A stretch of DNA of 6,188 nucleotides from Gemmatimonadota bacterium (GTDB taxonomy: Bacteria > Gemmatimonadota > Gemmatimonadetes > Longimicrobiales > Gaopeijiaceae): positions 1-6,188 of the forward strand of contig JAHEKK010000211.1 in assembly GCA_024638395.1 (NCBI GenBank), given 5' to 3'. Positions 1 to 5,484 of the stretch are shown one piece after another. The translations under genes and the position numbers were made by a program. Position 1 is the first letter of the stretch, and the number at the start of each line of letters is the position of its first letter. The notes below the pieces were generated by a model. The model saw only the letters and a program-made list of their open reading frames with translations. It made no database searches and had not been told where the DNA came from.

Positions 1-13
1 TGGTTCCGTTCAT
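1..13 (-). CDS. Possible start of the next operon gene (only 4 codons visible)
   Basis: On the minus strand an ATG occupies 13-11, five bases after the mtaB TAG stop (21-19). An AGGG that could serve as a ribosome binding site lies three bases before it and overlaps the stop region. The visible reading frame is Met-Asn-Gly-Thr and then leaves the window. The spacing is typical of a tightly packed operon, so this may be the next gene of the alr-cdd-mtaB cluster. Four codons are too few to say what it encodes or to prove that it is coding. Confidence 0.25.
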
Positions 14-18
14 GGGCC

Positions 19-1332
19 CTAATTCAGCCCGAGGCGCGTAGTCAAGTCAATACGGACGTGCGACCCGGTTGGATCGAGGACACCGTCGTGTAGCTGCCCA
101 GGGCTCCCCGACGAGCCTTCGACGCCCACGCGGAGGTAGTCGCCGGTCAGCGCCGAACCACGGGTTCCCTCCAGGACGACCTGGACCGGATCGCCCCCCC
201 GGCTGCGGGCATACGCGGCGCCCTTGGCCTCGGCCAGGCTCCTCAGCTCCCCGGCTCTCTCACGGGCCATGGAGGACGGAACCGGGTCGGGGAGAGAAGC
301 GGCCGCTGTCCCCTCACGGGGGGAATAGGGGAATACGTGCAAGTAGGTGAAGGGCAGCTCCTCGATGAGGAGGCGGGTATCCTCGTGGTCTTGAACCGTT
401 TCTCCCGGAAAGCCCGCGATCACGTCGGCCCCGAGGCCGATGGGCCGAACCCTGGCCGCGATCTCGAGGGCCCGAGTGCGATACATGTCCCGTGTGTGCC
501 AACGCCGCATACGTCGCAACACCGGGTCGGCACCGCTCTGCAGGGGCATGTGGAGATGAGGTGCCAGTCGGCCGCCGGATCCGCCGAGGAGCTCCAGGAG
601 GTGATCATCCACCTCCGTCGCTTCGATGCTCCCCAGCCTGAAGCGAACGTCGGGCACGTCGAGGAGGAGACGGTGGACCAACTTGGCGAGGCCGGAGGGG
701 CGAGGGAGGTCTCGTCCGTAGTGGCCGATGTGGACCCCCGTGATCACCAGTTCGGGATGGTGGAGGGCCAGGGCCCGCGCCTCTTCCACGATCTCATCGG
801 GCCCTCGACTGCGGCTTGCCCCCCGGGCCAATCGCGTGGCGCAGAAGGCGCACTTCCGGTCACACCCGTCCTGGATCTTCAGCCATCCCCGCGTCGCGCC
901 GGCTCGTCGGCGAAGTACGGTGGCGCCGACACTCTCCCAATCGGTGCGGTCGAGGGCTTTGGCGGATCCGAGCTGTACCAGGCCGCGTCCCCCTGGACCC
1001 GATACCGCGGCGGCCACGGCCCCGGCGTCGTGTCCCTCAACGACCGCCACCACTCCTGCCAAAGCCCTGTAGGTCTCCGGCTGCAAGGCGGCGGAACAGC
1101 CCGCGACGACGATCTGGACTCCCGGGTTTTCCCGCCGGGCACGCCGGACGAAGCGACGGGCGTCGGCATCCGCCTGGTTCGTGACCGTGCACGTGTTCAC
1201 CACGCAAAGATCGGCTGCCCCAGGGTTGTCGGCACGGGCGGATGCAATGCCCCTCGCCTCCAGGGCCTCCCGCATTCGCTCCGTGTCGTACTGGTTGGTC
1301 TTGCAGCCGAACGTTCGGTAGTGAACCCGCAA
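19..1332 (-). CDS. mtaB: MtaB-type tRNA methylthiotransferase (ms2t6A37 synthesis), radical SAM
   Basis: This 437-residue protein is a methylthiotransferase that, in the MtaB family, converts t6A to 2-methylthio-t6A at position 37 of ANN-decoding tRNAs, using two iron-sulfur clusters and S-adenosylmethionine in the cytoplasm. The domain order is complete. The N-terminal UPF0004 domain has cluster cysteines C10 (in FGCKTNQYD), C48 (in NTCTVTNQAD) and C79 (in VAGCSA). The radical SAM domain has the CxxxCxxC motif at C157, C161 and C164. A C-terminal TRAM-like RNA-binding segment covers about 380-432. FGCKTN and NTCTVT favour MtaB over MiaB or RimO. Length matches the family. The start is TTG at 1332-1330: an in-frame TGA lies two codons upstream, and no later start keeps the conserved first motif. 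An AGGGGGA ribosome binding site (1348-1342) sits nine bases before it. The gene follows the barrel protein gene by 36 bases, so it is probably the last visible member of the alr operon. Confidence 0.93.
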   Translation of the reverse strand: MRVHYRTFGCKTNQYDTERMREALEARGIASARADNPGAADLCVVNTCTVTNQADADARRFVRRARRENPGVQIVVAGCSAALQPETYRALAGVVAVVEGHDAGAVAAAVSGPGGRGLVQLGSAKALDRTDWESVGATVLRRRAGATRGWLKIQDGCDRKCAFCATRLARGASRSRGPDEIVEEARALALHHPELVITGVHIGHYGRDLPRPSGLAKLVHRLLLDVPDVRFRLGSIEATEVDDHLLELLGGSGGRLAPHLHMPLQSGADPVLRRMRRWHTRDMYRTRALEIAARVRPIGLGADVIAGFPGETVQDHEDTRLLIEELPFTYLHVFPYSPREGTAAASLPDPVPSSMARERAGELRSLAEAKGAAYARSRGGDPVQVVLEGTRGSALTGDYLRVGVEGSSGSPGQLHDGVLDPTGSHVRIDLTTRLGLN

Positions 1333-1341
1333 CGGTCAGAG

Positions 1342-1348
1342 TCCCCCT
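1342..1348 (-). promoter_or_regulatory. Ribosome binding site deciding the TTG start of mtaB
   Basis: The minus strand reads AGGGGGA, nine bases before the TTG start at 1332-1330. It is the best Shine-Dalgarno match near any start in this window. It supports the non-ATG start, which is otherwise forced by an in-frame stop codon two codons upstream. Confidence 0.6.
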
Positions 1349-1362
1349 GGGGCGGTTGCCCC
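1349..1362 (-). promoter_or_regulatory. Small intercistronic hairpin between barrel gene and mtaB
   Basis: A perfect 5-base-pair G/C stem (GGGGC with GCCCC) closes a 4-base loop. It lies between the barrel gene stop (1371-1369) and the mtaB ribosome binding site, directly abutting the latter. No U-rich tract follows, so it does not look like an intrinsic terminator. It could be an RNA-processing or stability element or could modulate access to the ribosome binding site. A stem this short also arises easily by chance in G+C-rich DNA. Confidence 0.25.
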
Positions 1363-1368
1363 GGCGTG

Positions 1369-2556
1369 TCAGAAGCCTGAGATCCCCAGGGTGAACGTGG
1401 CTCTCCAAAAGCTCTCGTCCAGCGAGAGGCTCGTGCGTGACCCCTTTTCAACAGCCACGTCCAGCCAACCGAGGCGCACACCCTGGGCCTCCAGCAGATT
1501 GAAGCCGAGACCCATGGTCACGGCGGACTCGGTCAGGTTCTCGGCGTCCACCTTATAGGGCGTCGCGACACTTCGATACCCGAACCGAAGGGGAATGCTA
1601 CGGGTGTCGCGTTCGATGGCGCGCCATTCGACGCCGATGCCGTAGCTGAGAGACTGGTCGCTCGTTTCCGTGCGGAGGAGGCCGTCTACTCCGCTCCAGT
1701 CCTGCATCCGAAGCGACGCATTGAGGTGGATCCGCGGCGTCAGCGTGCCCGTCGCCCCGACTGAGAGCTTCATGGGGACCCCGAACTTCCGCACATCGCC
1801 TTCGGTTTCGTTTTGGGGTGTCGCCTCCAGGTCCGTCGACCACTCGACCGATCCAGCCACGTGGATGAGCTCCGTAGGCTGACCGCTCACGCCCAGGGAA
1901 AGGGTCTTTCCGCCGTACCGCCAGGCCCCTCCCGCGACGAAGGGTTGGATGTTCCCGCCCACGGCGAGGGAATCCAGGGTTCTCGTGAAACTCTGGTCGA
2001 GGCGCCCGACGTACGATCCTCCCTGAACGCCGACGGCGACGGACGTTCCGATCCGGTGAATCCACCCGATCCGGGCCACCGACGAGCCCCCCTCACTCTC
2101 GAAACGGTCGGTGGAGGGTACTCCCACGCCTCCCAGATCGTTGACCGACTCGATCTCCGCCACCCAACGCTGCTCCAGGGCTTCACCCAGGGACAACGTC
2201 ACCGTTCCGCCCAGGGAGATCACCGGATAGGCCAGGGCAATGAGGGGAAACCGGGTCCAATTCGAGGTACCCGTGTCCGAGCCCAGGGTGAAATCGCCCC
2301 ACGTGGGCTGCATCGACGCTCCGACGGTGGGCGCGGGCACCCACGCTCCGGCCGTGGGGTCCGTAGCCGAAAGCTCCAATCCACGAAGGCCGATGCCGAG
2401 GTTTCCGACGGCCAGGGACCGGGCATCGAGAGGCTCGATGGGCAGTCCGAAAGCTCCCACACCCACGAAGGACTGGCCTGCCAGAGGGGTGGGAAGGGCG
2501 GCGAAGGCAAAGCCAAGGATGCCCGGGAGGCAGCTCCAGACCGGACGCAAAGTCAT
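1369..2556 (-). CDS. Uncharacterised outer-membrane beta-barrel protein (possibly PorV/FadL-like)
   Basis: I do not recognise a named family with certainty. The 395-residue protein begins with a Sec signal peptide: a hydrophobic stretch at about 10-22 and a probable cleavage site near A26-Q28 (PLAGQ). The rest is rich in short alternating polar/hydrophobic strands with Gly, Ser, Thr and aromatic residues and has no long hydrophobic helix. It ends in FTLGISGF, a terminal phenylalanine of the kind recognised by the BAM assembly machinery. The segment after the signal (D44-G56, then ATDPTAGAWVPAP from 64) loosely resembles the opening of PorV/FadL-superfamily barrels, where an alpha-helical or hatch segment precedes the strands; this is a weak pointer. 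Its ATG overlaps the lipoprotein gene's TGA (ATGA at 2556-2553), so translation is probably coupled and the two products may act together at the outer membrane. A TTG at codon 3 is an alternative start, because GGAGG abuts the ATG but lies six bases before that TTG. Substrate and role are unknown. Confidence 0.85.
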   Translation of the reverse strand: MTLRPVWSCLPGILGFAFAALPTPLAGQSFVGVGAFGLPIEPLDARSLAVGNLGIGLRGLELSATDPTAGAWVPAPTVGASMQPTWGDFTLGSDTGTSNWTRFPLIALAYPVISLGGTVTLSLGEALEQRWVAEIESVNDLGGVGVPSTDRFESEGGSSVARIGWIHRIGTSVAVGVQGGSYVGRLDQSFTRTLDSLAVGGNIQPFVAGGAWRYGGKTLSLGVSGQPTELIHVAGSVEWSTDLEATPQNETEGDVRKFGVPMKLSVGATGTLTPRIHLNASLRMQDWSGVDGLLRTETSDQSLSYGIGVEWRAIERDTRSIPLRFGYRSVATPYKVDAENLTESAVTMGLGFNLLEAQGVRLGWLDVAVEKGSRTSLSLDESFWRATFTLGISGF

Positions 2557-3893
2557 CCTCCGATCCCGTTGGAGAACGTGAGAATGAGGCGGAGCTCAGG
2601 CTCGGCAGGGGCTCCCGCACCGTCGAAGGACACGAACTGGAGGGAGAGGGGCTCGAAAAGGGACAGGAGAGCGATGGAGTTCGTCATGGCCTCTCCGGTC
2701 ACGGTCTCGCCCCGCACGATGTCCCGAATCAGGCCCGTCACCGGAATCTCGATCACCGTGCCGGCCTGTGGACCGAAGAGCTCGGGGACCAGGATCTCTC
2801 CCACCAGCCCCACGACCGTCGGTCCGAGGGGCGACTTGGGCAGCAGGTCCGGCGCCAGGACGCTCCGGAGGTCCAGGCTCAGGGTGTCCGACGGCATGAA
2901 GGAGGCCGGGGTCGCGCGGCTGGTCAGTCGCAGGGCCGCAAACGAGATCACATCCTCCGAGAGCGTCACCGGACACGCGACCTCAGCACAGAGGTCGACG
3001 GGACCATTCAAGATCTCCGGAATATCCAGGTCCAGCACGCTCCGCCAGGCAGGAGTCCCGCCGATTCGGAGCTCGTCCGCGGCCACGGGGGGCCGCGGGT
3101 CGTAGATGAACGTGAACGCCTCGTTGTTGGCGAGCACTTCAATGAGGGTGTCCGGATTGATGCTCGGGAGGGTCTCGAGCCAGAACAACGCCGAGTTGAC
3201 CTTCAGGCGGGTCCCCGGGTCTTCCGAGGAGATGCGGACCCCCCTCGTGAGGTCGAGGCCGTCGCCCCAGGCCGCAACCTGGGCGGAGTCGACGACCAGC
3301 TCCACGGAATCGCCCTGGGCCGGATCCCAGGTACCGGTGGCGACGGGCGTGAGGGCACCGCCCCCCGGGGTGGACCACGGGACGTTGACGCCCACCGAGT
3401 CGATGGCCGACGTCCAGGTGGCGGTGACGCCGTCCCACTGCTCCGAGAGGGCGTGGGCCGTGAACTGGACCGGGCCCGAGTGGATACTGGACAGCGTGTC
3501 GAGGCGGACGACGATCCGTCCGGACAGAAAGGTCAACGCCGAATCGGGCCGTGTCGTACCCGTGGTGTCCAGGACCTGGGCAACCGAAGGGTAGTTGCCG
3601 AAGCGCAGGAGGGTCGCCGCGTCGAGGTCGCCCCCGAATTGGTTCGCGACGAAGGCAGAGCCCAACTCGCTGGCACGTCCATACCCCTCGAAGACCCGGG
3701 CCGCTTCGGCGAACTCGCTGAAGGACAGGCGCACTTCGACGGTGGTCACGTCGATCGGCACGAGGTCCGGATCCTGGGCCGTGGGCAGCTCCTGCTGGCA
3801 CGCCGCGAACAGCGCCACGGCCAGAACCGCCACCGCCTGCCGCGTGCCCCTCGGGCCACGCCTCGTCATGGTCCTACCCCATCGTCTCTTCAT
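2553..3893 (-). CDS. Uncharacterised lipoprotein with two DNRLRE-like beta modules
   Basis: The product is a predicted lipoprotein of 446 residues from this start. Its basic N-terminus and hydrophobic segment end in a lipobox, LFAAC, with the lipidated cysteine at 32 followed by QQE. The lack of Asp at +2 suggests it is not held in the inner membrane by an E. coli-type rule. The remainder is beta-rich. Residues about 94-205 resemble a DNRLRE/CBM96-type module (LRFGNYPS, then WDGVTATWTSAI at 153-164 and WSTPGGG at 173-179). A second, looser copy begins at about 273 (DELRIGGTPAWRSVLDLDIP) and runs to the C-terminus, ending PELRLILTF. A CAEVAC pair (C302, C307) could form a disulfide. Two starts are plausible: ATG 3893 with AGGG five bases upstream, and ATG 3869 with GGGG seven bases upstream, which gives a more usual 24-residue signal peptide. 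The gene follows cdd closely and overlaps the barrel gene by four bases. DNRLRE domains are extracellular; here, function and ligand are unknown. Confidence 0.85.
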   Translation of the reverse strand: MKRRWGRTMTRRGPRGTRQAVAVLAVALFAACQQELPTAQDPDLVPIDVTTVEVRLSFSEFAEAARVFEGYGRASELGSAFVANQFGGDLDAATLLRFGNYPSVAQVLDTTGTTRPDSALTFLSGRIVVRLDTLSSIHSGPVQFTAHALSEQWDGVTATWTSAIDSVGVNVPWSTPGGGALTPVATGTWDPAQGDSVELVVDSAQVAAWGDGLDLTRGVRISSEDPGTRLKVNSALFWLETLPSINPDTLIEVLANNEAFTFIYDPRPPVAADELRIGGTPAWRSVLDLDIPEILNGPVDLCAEVACPVTLSEDVISFAALRLTSRATPASFMPSDTLSLDLRSVLAPDLLPKSPLGPTVVGLVGEILVPELFGPQAGTVIEIPVTGLIRDIVRGETVTGEAMTNSIALLSLFEPLSLQFVSFDGAGAPAEPELRLILTFSNGIGG

Positions 3894-3915
3894 GACCACC
3901 CTGGTTAGGTCCGCC

Positions 3916-4326
3916 CTATCTGCTTCCTGCGTCGCTCTCCCGTCCCAGATCCGCTTCTGAGAACGGCTCCGGATACAACTGCTCAACGGTCCACCGCCGC
4001 TGTCCGTCACTGCCTACCGACACCACCTCCAGGCCCGACCCAAACTCGGCCAGCACCTGTCGGCAGGCGCCGCACGGGGCCAACCCTCGTTCTCCATCAG
4101 CAACGATCACGAGCCGACGGAAGCGACGGAACCCGGCCGCGACCGCGGCTCCGACGGCTACCCGCTCCGCGCAGTTGGTGAGACCGTACGAAGCGTTCTC
4201 TACGTTGCATCCGGCAAAGATCCGGCCCGATTCGGTTTCCAGGGCCGCCCCCACGCGGAGCCCCGAATAGGGAGCATACGCGTGTAACCGGGCCTCGTGG
4301 GCCGCCCTGGTCAATTCTTCCATCAT
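3916..4326 (-). CDS. cdd: Cytidine deaminase, small tetrameric zinc type
   Basis: The enzyme hydrolytically deaminates cytidine and deoxycytidine to uridine and deoxyuridine in cytosolic pyrimidine salvage. At 136 residues it matches the short, homotetrameric class with one zinc per subunit. Visible motifs are the substrate-binding GCNVENASYGLT (39-50), the C52-A-E54 motif giving a zinc ligand and the proton-shuttle glutamate, and P84-C85-G86-A87-C88 giving the other two zinc-ligand cysteines. The N-terminal YAPYSGLRVGAAL segment (17-29) is also typical. The last 18 or so residues form a polar tail beyond the usual fold. The start ATG (4326-4324) overlaps the alr stop TGA (4325-4323), and a second ATG follows at once. 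No clear ribosome binding site precedes either, so initiation probably depends on ribosomes finishing alr. All expected catalytic residues are present, and the function is considered secure. Confidence 0.96.
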   Translation of the reverse strand: MMEELTRAAHEARLHAYAPYSGLRVGAALETESGRIFAGCNVENASYGLTNCAERVAVGAAVAAGFRRFRRLVIVADGERGLAPCGACRQVLAEFGSGLEVVSVGSDGQRRWTVEQLYPEPFSEADLGRESDAGSR

Positions 4327-5465
4327 GGCTGTCGCGCCCAGACTCTGGGCAAACGTGGAGAGAGACCGGTGAGGATCTCGTAGCCAATGGTGCCGACCGT
4401 GTCGGCGACCTCATCCAAGGCGATCTGAGCCCCTGCGTCCGATCCGATAAAGGTAACCGCTTCCCCCGGCTCGACGGCGGCAACGTCGGTGATGTCTACC
4501 ACCGTTGCGTCCATGGAGATCCTCCCGATGATGGGCACGCGCCGGCCGCGCATCAGGGCGTGGCCCCGGTTGCCCAGCGCCCGGGGCAATCCGTCTCCGT
4601 ATCCGATGGCCACGGTGGCCCATCGTTCCGTCCTTCGGGCCCGGTAGGTGGCCCCGTATCCCAGCGTCGTGCCGGCCGGCACCTGGCGCACCAGGGCCAC
4701 TCGGGCTCGAACGTCAACCACGGGCTCCGGGTCGGGAGCATCGTCCCCTACTCGCCCACCGTAGAGGAAGTACCCCGGGCGGGTGGCGTTCGCGACCTCG
4801 CAGTCCAAACGGAGCCCTCCCGCGCTGTTCGCCACGTGGATCAACGCCCCACCCGGCAAGCCGTCCAGCCGGCGCCAAAGGGCTTCGAAGGCCTTGATCT
4901 GCTTGCGACTGGCGCCTGGGTCCGGTTCGTCCGCAGAGTGGAGATGGGTCCAGAGGCCAGCCACCGAGAGCACCTTCGAGTCCCGAACAGGGGGCCACCA
5001 GCCATCGACGTCCCCAGCCGGGAAGCCGGCCCGCCCCATCCCCGTGTCGACCTCGATCTGCACCGGGCACGGGCGTGACGCATCCTCCACCGCTCCCTCC
5101 AGCGCCCGCATCTCGTAGAGGGAAGAGAGGGAAAGGATGAGACCGTGTTTCACAGCGGCCCTGTACTGTCCCGGGGGGACGGGGCTGTAGATCATGATCG
5201 GCCGGGTCACCCCGAGGGTCCTGAGCTGAAGCCCCTCCTCCACCGTGGCGACGCCGAAACCGTAGGGATCCCGGGATGCGAGCACACGCACCACCTCTTC
5301 GACGCCCAACCCGTAGGCGTCGGCCTTGACCATCGGTACGACCCGCATGCCTTCACCGCCACGGCGGCTGATGACATCGAGATTGTTGAGAAGGGCCTCA
5401 GGATTGATTTCGACCCAGGCTCGCCCGTAGGGTCCTGTGTCAATCCCGCCACGTGATGGATCCAT
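4323..5465 (-). CDS. alr: Alanine racemase (PLP-dependent)
   Basis: The enzyme interconverts L- and D-alanine, supplying D-alanine for peptidoglycan precursors. From this start it has 380 residues, within the family's usual range. The N-terminal TIM barrel opens with RAWVEINPEALLNNL at 15 and carries the PLP-binding lysine K47 (in MVKADAYG). R145 (in DTGMGRAGF) corresponds to the conserved arginine that tunes the catalytic lysine and carboxylate. HVANSAG is at 210-216, and RPGYFLYG contains R229, the residue that contacts the pyridine nitrogen. The C-terminal beta domain carries the catalytic tyrosine Y270 (LGYGATY) and the GRISMD substrate loop at 314-319. The chosen ATG leaves 14 residues before the conserved fold. 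An ATG at 5486 adds seven residues, and the frame stays open to ATG 5606, which would overlap mazG by about 120 bases and add unconserved Arg/Gly-rich sequence. No candidate has a good ribosome binding site. The gene leads the leftward operon and overlaps cdd by four bases. Confidence 0.95.
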   Translation of the reverse strand: MDPSRGGIDTGPYGRAWVEINPEALLNNLDVISRRGGEGMRVVPMVKADAYGLGVEEVVRVLASRDPYGFGVATVEEGLQLRTLGVTRPIMIYSPVPPGQYRAAVKHGLILSLSSLYEMRALEGAVEDASRPCPVQIEVDTGMGRAGFPAGDVDGWWPPVRDSKVLSVAGLWTHLHSADEPDPGASRKQIKAFEALWRRLDGLPGGALIHVANSAGGLRLDCEVANATRPGYFLYGGRVGDDAPDPEPVVDVRARVALVRQVPAGTTLGYGATYRARRTERWATVAIGYGDGLPRALGNRGHALMRGRRVPIIGRISMDATVVDITDVAAVEPGEAVTFIGSDAGAQIALDEVADTVGTIGYEILTGLSPRLPRVWARQP

Positions 5466-5484
5466 AGCCTGGAAAACTAGATTC
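5466..5484. promoter_or_regulatory. Short A+T-rich spacer between divergent alr and mazG starts
   Basis: These 19 bases separate the chosen starts of alr (leftward) and mazG (rightward) and contain a run (GGAAAACTAGATTCAT) much richer in A+T than its surroundings. That suits a promoter region, but the space is too small for two promoters. On the minus strand TTGGGC, 18 bases, then TAGTTT is a poor sigma70-like match that would place transcription start almost at the alr ATG. On the plus strand TAGATT abuts the mazG ATG. Neither is convincing. Leaderless or very short leader transcripts, or promoters inside the opposite gene, are possible. Confidence 0.3.

Noticed and set aside
1349..1362. Intrinsic terminator after the barrel gene
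   Set aside because: The stem is only five base pairs and no T-rich run follows on the minus strand; mtaB starts within 20 bases.
337..1380. Long plus-strand open frame (347 codons) opposite mtaB
   Set aside because: It is fully antisense to a gene with complete catalytic motifs, its translation shows no recognisable domain, and long antisense frames are common in G+C-rich DNA.
1813..3105. Long plus-strand open frame (430 codons) spanning the barrel and lipoprotein genes
   Set aside because: The translation is rich in Arg, Gly, Pro and Ser with no hydrophobic pattern or motif, crosses the junction of two better-supported minus-strand genes, and looks like a G+C-driven shadow.
3894..4010. 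Upstream extension of the lipoprotein gene to a GTG at 4010
   Set aside because: It would overlap cdd by about 95 bases and bury the lipoprotein signal peptide some 40 residues inside the protein, where lipoprotein signals do not work.
5456..5465. Perfect 10-base palindrome ATGGATCCAT at the alr start
   Set aside because: It encodes the first codons of alr (Met-Asp-Pro), is short, and is not repeated nearby, so I do not call it an operator. A regulator site cannot be excluded.
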